From: an uncultured Fimbriimonadales bacterium
GTDB taxonomy: Bacteria; Armatimonadota; Fimbriimonadia; Fimbriimonadales; GBS-DC
Length of the DNA: 6,011 nt
Assembly (NCBI GenBank): GCA_937934465.1
Contig: CALGZO010000186.1
Span: forward strand, 1-6,011
Direction: 5' to 3'
The notes below the pieces were generated by a model that was not told where the DNA came from, made no database searches, and saw only the letters and a list, made by a program, of their open reading frames with translations. A program made the position numbers and the translations under genes. Shown piece by piece: positions 1 to 5,888 of the stretch; the stretch's first letter is position 1; every line of letters starts with the position of its first letter.

Positions 1-64
1 AGTGTGGGCAGCAGGTACAACATCCTGTATGTTTCAGGCGGTTTGAGGGGATGGGGGTACAAGA

Positions 65-138
<74 letters not shown>

Positions 139-151
139 TTGCCTAATTGCC

Positions 152-180
152 ATTATACCCCAAACCAGCGACAGATTCAA
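152..180 (-). promoter_or_regulatory. Sigma-70-type promoter of the tRNA-Gly gene
   Basis: On the minus strand TTGAAT (180-175) is followed by exactly 17 bases and then a perfect TATAAT (157-152). The tRNA begins 13 bases after the -10 box, so transcription would start around 145 with a very short 5' leader. Position, spacing and hexamers all fit a housekeeping promoter for a stable RNA. Confidence 0.75.
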
Positions 181-375
181 CTACTCGTGGGGACAACAGG
201 TTGTTTCAGCATTCTCACTTATTGAGGAGCCACGCTGGATGTGAGGCTCCAGCGCGACAATAGCAGATTAGTGTGAGTAGGTAAGCAGCTACTGGGGCAG
301 AGACAGATTTACCCCCACCCCCAACTTCCTCTCCTACATTGGGGAAATTAGAGGGGAATTTTTCGCAAAATAGGG

Positions 376-381
376 TATAAT
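376..381 (+). promoter_or_regulatory. Probable -10 box of the prepilin operon
   Basis: A perfect TATAAT lies in an AT-rich patch 94 bases upstream of the prepilin start. No good -35 hexamer is present at 16-18 bases upstream (GGGGAA at the 17-base position), so this promoter would be weak, activator-dependent or of extended type. Transcription would begin near 387-389, at the first copy of the AGTAGGTCTAC repeat. Confidence 0.45.
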
Positions 382-386
382 TAGTA

Positions 387-438
387 AGTAGGTCTACTCG
401 GTCAACTGGTATTCGGGTGAGCGGCGGAGTAGGTCTAC
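387..438 (+). repeat. Pair of AGTAGGTCTAC direct repeats, operator-like
   Basis: The 11-mer AGTAGGTCTAC occurs at 387-397 and again at 428-438, exactly 41 bases apart, close to four turns of the helix. The first copy extends to a perfect palindrome with arms AGTAG and CTACT around GT (387-398). The second keeps GTAG/CTAC arms. The same arms occur a third time, more widely spaced, at 276-280 and 289-293. The first copy sits at the predicted transcription start of the prepilin gene and the second lies in its 5' untranslated region. That geometry suits a dimeric repressor or an RNA element, but no regulator is identified. Confidence 0.4.
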
Positions 439-460
439 AGCAGCAGCGACGCAATCCTGC

Positions 461-469
461 TAAGGAGGT
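461..469 (+). promoter_or_regulatory. Strong ribosome binding site of the prepilin gene
   Basis: TAAGGAGGT is a near-perfect anti-Shine-Dalgarno match, with seven bases between GGAGG and the ATG at 476. It fixes the start and argues against the nearby ATG at 471, which would meet a stop codon after one further codon. Confidence 0.85.
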
Positions 470-475
470 AATGCG

Positions 476-1285
476 ATGAAGCGTGGATTTACGCTAATAG
501 AGCTACTGGTCGTGATTGCGATTATCGCCATTTTAGCGGCGATTCTATTCCCTGTGTTTGCACAGGCGCGCGAGAAGGCGCGTCAGACGACCTGCACCAG
601 CAACCACAAACAGATGGGGCTGGCAACCATGATGTACCTCACTGACTACGACCAGACCTGGTTCCCTGCGTGGGTGGATGTGCCCAATTTGGGGAATGGG
701 CACTGGTTCTTCAAAATCTCGCCGTACATCAAGTCGGGCGCGGGCACGACTTGGGACACCTACACGCCGCAAGCTCGCGCGAGCGAGATTCGCATCTGCC
801 CTTCAGGGGTGGCGCGCGCCTTCAACTACAGCATGAACCAGCACATCTGCCCGCTGATTTGGGACAACAGCTGCCCGCTCGGACCAGGGCGGTGCTACCT
901 GCCCGACACCGAAGCCATCTTCACCCACCCAGCGGAGACGATAATCTACGGCGACGCCACTCAGATTGAGGGATGGGGCTGGGATTCTTCGGCGAACTTC
1001 TGTTATTGGCCCTCGCAAGAGACCTGCTGGAACGGCGGACGCTTCCCGCAGGGCGACAGCGACCCGCTCTGGGATCGCTTAGACCGCGATGTGCCGCGCT
1101 CAGTCTGGGATCCCAACAGCACTTGGAACCCCGACTTGGGCTACGGGCAGGTGCGCTATCGCCACAATCGGATGGCGGTGTTCACCTTCGCCGATGGGCA
1201 CGCCAAAGCGTTCCGTCGCGGCGCGGTGAAAGTACCGTGGCACTGGTCGCTGACCGCAACCCACGAGAACGATTGGGCGCGATAG
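476..1285 (+). CDS. Type II secretion/type IV prepilin-like protein with H-X9-DG domain
   Basis: The protein has 269 residues. It begins MKRG/FTLIELLVVIAIIAIL, a class III prepilin signal with cleavage expected between G4 and F5 by a prepilin peptidase that also methylates F5. E9 is the conserved glutamate at +5 of the mature chain. Residues 5-28 form the hydrophobic helix that anchors the pseudopilin and packs the fibre core, running into FPVFAQAREKARQ. The C-terminal signature H230-X9-D240-G241 (RHNRMAVFTFADGH) marks the prepilin-type processing-associated H-X9-DG family (DUF1559-like). The extracytoplasmic part is unusually rich in tryptophan (15 in 269) and cysteine (C40, C108, C125, C133, C140, C176, C184), so several disulfides are possible. 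A strong ribosome binding site sets the start. The next gene begins nine bases after the stop, suggesting an operon. The exact role (fibre subunit, secretion pseudopilin or surface protein) cannot be read from sequence. Confidence 0.93.
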   Translation: MKRGFTLIELLVVIAIIAILAAILFPVFAQAREKARQTTCTSNHKQMGLATMMYLTDYDQTWFPAWVDVPNLGNGHWFFKISPYIKSGAGTTWDTYTPQARASEIRICPSGVARAFNYSMNQHICPLIWDNSCPLGPGRCYLPDTEAIFTHPAETIIYGDATQIEGWGWDSSANFCYWPSQETCWNGGRFPQGDSDPLWDRLDRDVPRSVWDPNSTWNPDLGYGQVRYRHNRMAVFTFADGHAKAFRRGAVKVPWHWSLTATHENDWAR

Positions 1286-1288
1286 GAG
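1284..1288 (+). promoter_or_regulatory. Ribosome binding site overlapping the prepilin stop
   Basis: AGGAG overlaps the TAG stop codon (1283-1285) of the prepilin gene and lies six bases before the ATG at 1295. A ribosome terminating on the prepilin would free or feed this site, so translation of the two genes is probably coupled. Confidence 0.7.
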
Positions 1289-1294
1289 CCAGCC

Positions 1295-1528
1295 ATGCGA
1301 ACCGAGATACCGACGCCCGTCGTGATTGGGATTATCGTGCTGATTGTGGCGGTGTTGGGCTTCTTTGTCGTGCGTAGTCTGATGGAGCCTGCGCCGACTG
1401 TGGACACGATTCGGGCAGGGGGTCCGCCCACGCCGAACTACGCGCCTGCGCCCGCGCCGATGGCGCCGCAGGGGGCGAACCCCGCGCCGTACCAGCCGCC
1501 TGCCGGCTACGGTGCGCCCGGACGCTAA
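1295..1528 (+). CDS. Small single-span membrane protein with Pro/Ala-rich tail, function unknown
   Basis: This 77-residue protein has a short N-terminus (MRTEIPTP), one very hydrophobic segment at about residues 9-26 (IGIIVLIVAVLGFFVV), and a low-complexity tail. The tail runs from residue 31 to the end and contains 14 prolines with many alanines, glycines and repeated PAP units. I do not recognise a named family. An extended proline-rich tail of this type usually spans the periplasm or cell wall, or offers a flexible docking arm. The positive residue R27 just after the helix makes the orientation uncertain. Nine bases separate it from the prepilin, with overlapping translation signals, so a shared role in pilin assembly or anchoring is a reasonable inference. 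Its TAA stop overlaps the stop of the opposing ATPase gene. Confidence 0.8.
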   Translation: MRTEIPTPVVIGIIVLIVAVLGFFVVRSLMEPAPTVDTIRAGGPPTPNYAPAPAPMAPQGANPAPYQPPAGYGAPGR

Positions 1529-4230
1529 ATCCCCTCCACCGCTAACTTGGGGTTGCGAAGCCACTTATGCGCTTCGACAACCCCCACCACACTCAACGCA
1601 ACCAGCGCGCTCCGCACCCACGCCTCCAACTCTATCGGCTCCACACGCAAAACAAACTGCGTCGGGGGCAAGTAGAGCGCGAGCGCGTGAATTGTTATCG
1701 CGCTCAACGCCGCCAGCAGCAAAAACGGGTTGCGCAGCGGGCTGAGCAGAAACGCTGAGCGGAACTCGGAACGCGAGTTGCCCACATGGAAGTTCTGGAA
1801 CAGCACCATCGTGGTCAGCGCGACGGTCTGCGCTCGCGTGAGCGAACCCGTTTGCTCATACTCGTAGTGGAACAGCCACAGCGTCGCGATTGCCATCAAG
1901 ATACCCACAATCACCGTGCGCTCCCACAGCAGGTTCGAGATAACGCCCTCGTTGCGCGGGCGCGGACGCTGGCGCATGATGCTCTTGTCGCCTGGCTCGA
2001 ACGCCATCGCCACATCCTGCAAGCCGTTGGTGACCAGGTTCAGCCACAGCAGCTGCGCGGGCAACATCGGCATCGGCATCGCCAGCATGACGGCGAACAG
2101 GAACATCAGGATAGACCCTGCGCCTGTGGAGATGAGGAAGAAGGTGGCGTTGCGCACATTTTTGAAGGCGACGCGCCCCTCCTCGACGGCGTTGCGGATG
2201 CTCACGAAGTTGTCGTCTGCCAGTACGATGTCGGCGGCTTCGCGGGCGACATCCGTGCCGCTTTTGCCCATCGCCACCCCGACATCGGCGGCGCGTAGCG
2301 CGGGCGCGTCGTTCACGCCGTCGCCCGTTACCGCCACCGTCTCGCCGTTTGCCTGCAACGCTTTCACCACGCGCAGCTTGTGTTCAGGCGACACACGCGC
2401 GAACACATTCACGGTGCGCACGCGCTCGCGCAGCTCCGCGTCGGTGAGGCGTTCCATCTCCGCGCCGGTAATCACTTCCGCGTCGGGTGGGGCGATGTGC
2501 AGTTGGGCGGCAATCGCGCGGGCGGTGGCGGCGTGGTCGCCCGTAATCATCAGCACGCGAATACCTGCTTGACGACACTCGTCAATTGCCTCCAACACGC
2601 CGCGCCGCGGGGGGTCCATCATGCCCACCAGCCCGATGAAGACCAAATCGGACGGTTCGGGCACGCCTGTGCGCGTCTCGGCGCGCTCAGCGCAGCGGCG
2701 ATACGCCAGCCCCAGCACGCGCAGCCCGCGCTCCGCCATCGATTGGGCATGGCTCATCACCTCTTCCTGCGCTTCCCGATTGAGGGGCAGCTCGCCGTCG
2801 GGGGTGAGCCAGCGTGTCGCCATGCGCAGCACGCGCTCGGGCGCGCCCTTCACGAACATCCAGTGTTCGTCGCCGCGCTCGCGAATACTTGCAGAGTATT
2901 GCAACTCTGGCTCGAACGGGATCTCACCCACAACGGGATGCCGCTCGCGCCACTCGTCGTGATGGAAGCCCGCCTTGAGCGCGGCGATGAGCAGCGCGGC
3001 TTCCGTCGGGTCGCCGTGAATCTCGTATTCATCCTCGCCCACGCGCCGCACCTGCGCCTCGTTCGTCAGCACGGAGGTCAGCAACGCCAGCACGAACGGA
3101 TGTTCATCGTTGCGGGGAATATCCTGCGCTTGGAGTTCGCTAATCCGATACCACTCGCCTGCCGTCCAATATTCCTGCACAGTCATGCGGTTCTCGGTGA
3201 GCGTGCCTGTCTTGTCTGAGCCGATGACAGTGGTGCTGCCGAGCGTTTCGACGGCGTGCAGGCGTCGCACCAGCGCGTTGCGTTTCGCCATCGCGCTCAC
3301 GCGCAGGGCGAGCGTGATGGTCAGCACGATGGGCAATCCTTCGGGCACGGCGGCGACCGCGACGCCCACGATGATTTTGAACATCTCCACCAGGCTGTTG
3401 CCCAGCGCCAGCCCCATCCCGAAGATGACCGCGCAGCTGACGCCGATGACCAGCCCCACGATGTGCGCGAAGCGGCGCATGCGCTGCTGCAGGGGCGTCT
3501 CGTCGATGCGTTGCTCGCGCATCCGCTCCGCGATTTTGCCCAGCTCCGTGCGCTCGCCTGTGGCAACGACATACCCGCGCCCGCGCCCCGAAACCACAAT
3601 CGAACCCGAATAGAGCATGTTGGCGCGGTCGGCAATCGGCGTCTCCTCTGGCACGGGGGCGACCTGCTTGTAGACAGGAACCGACTCGCCTGTCAGCAGC
3701 GACTCGTCCACCTGCAGCGCGGTCGCCTGAAACAGGCGGATGTCGGCAGGCACGCGAACGCCCGACTCCAGCACCACCACATCGCCCAGTACCAGCTCGC
3801 GGCTCTCGATATCGTGTTCCGCGCCGTCTCGAATCACCCGCGCGTGCGGCGCAGTGAGCTGCATCAGCGCACGCACCGATTTCTCCGCGCGAAACTCCTG
3901 AACGAAGCCTATCGTGGCGTTGAGGATCAGCACTGCAGCGATGACGCCCGTGTCGATATACTCGCCGAGCAAGAGCGTCACCACCGCTGCGACCAGTAAG
4001 ATGTAAATAAGCGGGCTTTTGAACTGGTGCAGGATTAGTTCGGGGATGCTAATCGGCTTGATGGTTTCCAGTTCGTTATAGCCGTACTGTTGGAGCCGTC
4101 GCTGCGCCTCCTGCAGGCTCAGCCCCTGCTCGCCCGTGCGGAGACGCTCCGCCGTTTGCTCTGGCGTCAGCGCGTGGGGAGCGAACTGTATAGATAATTG
4201 CTCAGGCGTTTCAACCAGTGGGTTATTCAT
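1525..4230 (-). CDS. P-type cation-transporting ATPase (P2-like), ion uncertain
   Basis: The 901-residue membrane pump couples ATP hydrolysis to cation transport across the cytoplasmic membrane. Numbering is from the ATG at 4230. An N-terminal cation-ATPase domain (about 20-54) is followed by two spans (about 72-113) and the actuator loop with TGES at 180-183. Spans 3-4 follow, with PEGLP at 296-300. The phosphorylation motif SDKTGTLT has aspartate D339. The nucleotide domain has KGAPE (461-465). The hinge TGDGVNDAP is at 635-643, and about six further spans lie between 695 and 892. The length and the ten-span plan fit P2 pumps such as SERCA and bacterial PacL. Compared with SERCA, E309 and N796 are kept (E297, N731), but E771 and D800 are replaced by S706 and N735, so calcium specificity should not be assumed. 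An ATG at 4248 would add six residues, but the Shine-Dalgarno sequence lies between the two and favours 4230. It lies 59 bases downstream of the metY-type gene. Confidence 0.95.
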   Translation of the reverse strand: MNNPLVETPEQLSIQFAPHALTPEQTAERLRTGEQGLSLQEAQRRLQQYGYNELETIKPISIPELILHQFKSPLIYILLVAAVVTLLLGEYIDTGVIAAVLILNATIGFVQEFRAEKSVRALMQLTAPHARVIRDGAEHDIESRELVLGDVVVLESGVRVPADIRLFQATALQVDESLLTGESVPVYKQVAPVPEETPIADRANMLYSGSIVVSGRGRGYVVATGERTELGKIAERMREQRIDETPLQQRMRRFAHIVGLVIGVSCAVIFGMGLALGNSLVEMFKIIVGVAVAAVPEGLPIVLTITLALRVSAMAKRNALVRRLHAVETLGSTTVIGSDKTGTLTENRMTVQEYWTAGEWYRISELQAQDIPRNDEHPFVLALLTSVLTNEAQVRRVGEDEYEIHGDPTEAALLIAALKAGFHHDEWRERHPVVGEIPFEPELQYSASIRERGDEHWMFVKGAPERVLRMATRWLTPDGELPLNREAQEEVMSHAQSMAERGLRVLGLAYRRCAERAETRTGVPEPSDLVFIGLVGMMDPPRRGVLEAIDECRQAGIRVLMITGDHAATARAIAAQLHIAPPDAEVITGAEMERLTDAELRERVRTVNVFARVSPEHKLRVVKALQANGETVAVTGDGVNDAPALRAADVGVAMGKSGTDVAREAADIVLADDNFVSIRNAVEEGRVAFKNVRNATFFLISTGAGSILMFLFAVMLAMPMPMLPAQLLWLNLVTNGLQDVAMAFEPGDKSIMRQRPRPRNEGVISNLLWERTVIVGILMAIATLWLFHYEYEQTGSLTRAQTVALTTMVLFQNFHVGNSRSEFRSAFLLSPLRNPFLLLAALSAITIHALALYLPPTQFVLRVEPIELEAWVRSALVALSVVGVVEAHKWLRNPKLAVEGI

Positions 4231-4238
4231 AGCGGGTA

Positions 4239-4246
4239 CCTCCCTC
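4239..4246 (-). promoter_or_regulatory. Ribosome binding site that decides the ATPase start
   Basis: On the minus strand GAGGGAGG precedes the ATG at 4230 with eight bases between. It overlaps codons 1-4 of the longer reading that begins at the ATG at 4248, and that ATG has only TATCCTCTACC upstream, with no Shine-Dalgarno match. The downstream start is therefore preferred. Confidence 0.75.
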
Positions 4247-4289
4247 ATGGTAGAGGATACCCTACTCGGCGTGCGCCCCTGTCGCCCGA

Positions 4290-5594
4290 TTAGTCCTTAT
4301 CGATGCCCCACAGCGCTTGGTCTAAGTCCCATAGCAGGTCTTCGAGGGTTTCCAGCCCGATGGAGAGCCGTATCATTTCGGGACCGATGCCTGCGAGTTG
4401 CAGCTCCTGGTCGCTGAGCTGTTGGTGGGTGGTGGACGCTGGGTGGATGACGAGACTGCGCACATCGCCCACATTCGCCAGGTGCGAGAACAGGTGGAGG
4501 TTTCGGATGAACCGCTTGCCTGCTTCGCGGGCGTCGATGCCTGTGGGGGGCTTGACGCCGAACGAGAACACTGCGCCGGGTCCGCGCGGCGTGTATTTTT
4601 TTGCAAGGTGATGGTCGGGGTGGTCGGGTAGCCCTGCGTAGGCGACCCATGCCACGCGCGGATGTTCAGCCAGAAACCGCGCGACCGCCTGCGCGTTTGA
4701 CACATGGCGTTCCATCCGCACCGAGAGCGTCTCCAGCCCCTGCAGCAGCAAGAAGGCGTTGAACGGCGAGAGGCACGCTCCGACATCGCGTAGCGTCTCG
4801 GCGCGCAGCTTCATCAGGAACCCGTAGTGCCCGAAGGTCTCGTAGAACTTCAGCCCGTGATACGCGCCCGACGGCTCGGCAATCGTCGGGAAGTGGCTGT
4901 AGTCGAACTTGCCCGACTCCACCACCGCGCCTGCAATCGAGTTGCCGTGCCCGCCGAGGAACTTCGTGGCGGAATGCACCACAATCGTCGCGCCCCACTC
5001 TATCGGGCGACACAGGTAGGGGGTGGCGAAGGTGTTGTCCACAATCAGCGGGATGCGATAGGCGTTCGCCAACTGCGCGAGCCGTTCGATGTCCAGAACG
5101 CTCCCTTTGGGGTTGCCGATGGTCTCGCCGTACAGGGCGCGCGTCTGGGGCGTGATTGCCTGCTCCCACGCGCTGAAATCGCTCGGCTCAACGAACCTGA
5201 CCGTCACGCCCATCTTTTTGAAGGTGTGGGTGAACTGCGTCGTTGTGCCGCCGTACAGGTGCGCCGAGCTGACGATTTCATCGCCAGGCTGCAACAAGGT
5301 GTAGAAGGTGAGGAACTGCGCTGCCATCCCGCTCGCGGTCGCCACCGCGCCTGTGCCCCCTTCCAGCGACGCGAGCCGCTCCTCGAACACGGCGTTGGTC
5401 GGGTTCATAATGCGCGTGTAGATGTTGCCGTACTGTTTGAGTTCGAACAGTTGCGCGGCGTGGTCGGGGTCGTCGAACACGAACGAGGTGGTCTGATAGA
5501 TGGGCACAGCGCGTGCGCCTGTGTAGGGGTCGGGGATGTGCCCAGCGTGTAGCATACGGGTCTCAAAACCGAACTCGCGCGGTGGACGGCTCAT
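4290..5594 (-). CDS. metY: O-acetylhomoserine sulfhydrylase (aminocarboxypropyltransferase), MetY type
   Basis: The enzyme is a cytoplasmic PLP-dependent member of the Cys/Met metabolism family. It would make homocysteine and acetate from O-acetylhomoserine and sulfide, the direct sulfhydrylation route to methionine. Numbering is from the ATG at 5594 (434 residues). It opens with FGFETRMLHAG and ARAVPIYQTTSFVF. Y59 and R61 of YTRIMNPT contact the cofactor phosphate across the dimer, with SGM at 88-90. Y114 would stack on PLP, and D186 in VDNTFATPYL pairs with the pyridine nitrogen. K211 in SATKFLGGHG forms the Schiff base, and R379 in VRSLVIHPASTTH binds the substrate carboxylate. The length near 430 and the C-terminal motifs fit MetY better than the roughly 390-residue MetB or MetZ, although O-succinylhomoserine use cannot be excluded. 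An in-frame TTG at 5612 would add six residues, but neither start has a Shine-Dalgarno sequence. The ATG fits the usual family N-terminus. No metX is visible nearby. Confidence 0.93.
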   Translation of the reverse strand: MSRPPREFGFETRMLHAGHIPDPYTGARAVPIYQTTSFVFDDPDHAAQLFELKQYGNIYTRIMNPTNAVFEERLASLEGGTGAVATASGMAAQFLTFYTLLQPGDEIVSSAHLYGGTTTQFTHTFKKMGVTVRFVEPSDFSAWEQAITPQTRALYGETIGNPKGSVLDIERLAQLANAYRIPLIVDNTFATPYLCRPIEWGATIVVHSATKFLGGHGNSIAGAVVESGKFDYSHFPTIAEPSGAYHGLKFYETFGHYGFLMKLRAETLRDVGACLSPFNAFLLLQGLETLSVRMERHVSNAQAVARFLAEHPRVAWVAYAGLPDHPDHHLAKKYTPRGPGAVFSFGVKPPTGIDAREAGKRFIRNLHLFSHLANVGDVRSLVIHPASTTHQQLSDQELQLAGIGPEMIRLSIGLETLEDLLWDLDQALWGIDKD

Positions 5595-5601
5595 AACGCA
5601 A

Positions 5602-5607
5602 AGTGTA
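5602..5607 (-). promoter_or_regulatory. Possible -10 box placing metY on a leaderless transcript
   Basis: TACACT on the minus strand (4 of 6 matches to TATAAT) lies exactly seven bases before the ATG at 5594, and there is no Shine-Dalgarno sequence in between. Transcription would start at or next to the ATG. No convincing -35 hexamer is seen (TCTTCG at the 17-base position), so support is modest. Confidence 0.3.
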
Positions 5608-5778
5608 CCCAACTTGACCAGTTGCGAAGACGCTCAGAGCGAGCAGTTCAGCGGGAAACGGAGCTGACGCGTGGAGCCATCCCCGTCAGGGAACTCTATG
5701 ATGAACCGACATGACGCCGCTTGACTTCACCGTCCACGATGGAGTACAGCAATGTTGCTAACGCAACGGCGACTTACC

Positions 5779-5810
5779 TTGACAACGAGCTCCTTTTTGA
5801 GTTCAAAAAG
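5779..5810 (+). promoter_or_regulatory. TTGACA hexamer with adjoining 18-base palindrome, operator-like
   Basis: A perfect -35 consensus TTGACA is at 5779-5784. At the 17-base spacing the -10 position reads TTCAAA (5802-5807), only half matching. Overlapping that position is CTTTTTGAGTTCAAAAAG (5793-5810), with perfect eight-base arms around GT. A palindrome lying over the -10 of a possible promoter is the classic site for a dimeric repressor, such as a restriction-modification controller protein. The rotational symmetry could also be an A/T-rich element of a CRISPR leader, since it lies 25 bases before the repeat. Confidence 0.4.
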
Positions 5811-5835
5811 ATGCCTTTCCAAGAAAAGCGTCTCG

Positions 5836-5865
5836 GTTTGTAGCCTACCTGTGAGGGATTGAAAC
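5836..5865 (+). CRISPR. Solitary CRISPR-type repeat unit (no array)
   Basis: The 30-base unit starts GTTTGTAGCCTACC and ends GAGGGATTGAAAC. Length, the 5' GTTT, the GTAG-C-CTAC inverted repeat (5840-5848) and the 3' ATTGAAAC handle all match the widespread 30-base repeat class tied to Cas6-processed type I (mainly I-B) and type III systems. In that orientation the crRNA would be read on the plus strand, with the handle ATTGAAAC at 5858-5865 and the following sequence as spacer, here the methyltransferase leader and start codon. I find no second copy, even degenerate, at spacer distance on either side, and none elsewhere in the window. It is therefore a single unit, either an array relic or a co-opted repeat. 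Its identity as a CRISPR repeat rests on resemblance alone. Confidence 0.6.
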
Positions 5866-5875
5866 TTCTAAGAGG

Positions 5876-5881
5876 TATACT
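5876..5881 (+). promoter_or_regulatory. Possible -10 box of the methyltransferase gene
   Basis: TATACT matches the -10 consensus at five of six positions and ends seven bases before the ATG at 5889, so the transcript would begin at or beside the start codon. The matching -35 position (5853-5858, GAGGGA) lies inside the CRISPR-like repeat and is not a consensus hexamer. AAGAGG at 5870-5875 resembles a Shine-Dalgarno sequence but is 13 bases from the ATG, further than usual. Confidence 0.35.
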
Positions 5882-5888
5882 CTGAGCG

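Larger units (their letters stand above)
139..475. other. Divergent intergenic region between tRNA-Gly and the prepilin gene
   Basis: This 337-base stretch contains no convincing gene and is AT-richer than the coding sequence around it. It holds the tRNA promoter (152-180), an imperfect hairpin with arms GGAGCC (226-231) and GGCTCC (245-250), and a small inverted repeat AGTAG/CTACT (276-280 and 289-293). A C-rich polypyrimidine tract follows at about 310-337. Next come a TATAAT box (376-381), two copies of AGTAGGTCTAC (387-397 and 428-438) and a strong Shine-Dalgarno sequence (461-469). The hairpin lacks a following T run on the plus strand and is not called a terminator. The open frames crossing the region show no recognisable protein features. 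Confidence 0.7.
5595..5888. other. Divergent intergenic region between metY and the methyltransferase
   Basis: The half next to metY (about 5613-5735) is GC-rich and holds a weak inverted repeat TCAGC/GCTGA (5648-5652 and 5663-5667). The half next to the methyltransferase is AT-richer. It holds a 5-bp hairpin GTTGC-TAAC-GCAAC (5754-5767), a TTGACA hexamer (5779-5784), an 18-base palindrome (5793-5810), a solitary CRISPR-like repeat (5836-5865) and a TATACT box (5876-5881). Short open stretches exist, such as an ATG-initiated frame of 34 codons at 5739-5843, but none has a ribosome binding site or a recognisable motif. Confidence 0.6.

Noticed and set aside
226..250. Hairpin GGAGCC/GGCTCC as a terminator
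   Set aside because: Only six paired bases, a 13-base loop region and no following T run on either strand; no gene ends next to it.
276..438. GTAG/CTAC-containing repeats upstream of the prepilin as degenerate CRISPR repeats
   Set aside because: They share only a short GTAGG-CTAC core with the 30-base unit, lack the ATTGAAAC end and have the wrong spacing.
215..454. Minus-strand open frame in the intergenic region upstream of the prepilin
   Set aside because: No ribosome binding site, no recognisable motif, and it covers the prepilin promoter and its repeated sites.
1916..3999. Several long plus-strand open frames opposite the ATPase
   Set aside because: They are antisense shadows of a GC-rich gene with Arg/His/Gln-rich nonsense translations and no motifs.
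4231..4289. Internal promoter for the ATPase in the gap after metY
   Set aside because: A GTATCC-type sequence is present but has no -35 partner; readthrough from metY explains expression equally well.
5594..5612. metY start at the upstream TTG (5612)
   Set aside because: No Shine-Dalgarno sequence supports it, the six extra residues do not resemble the family N-terminus, and the possible -10 box would lie inside the coding sequence.
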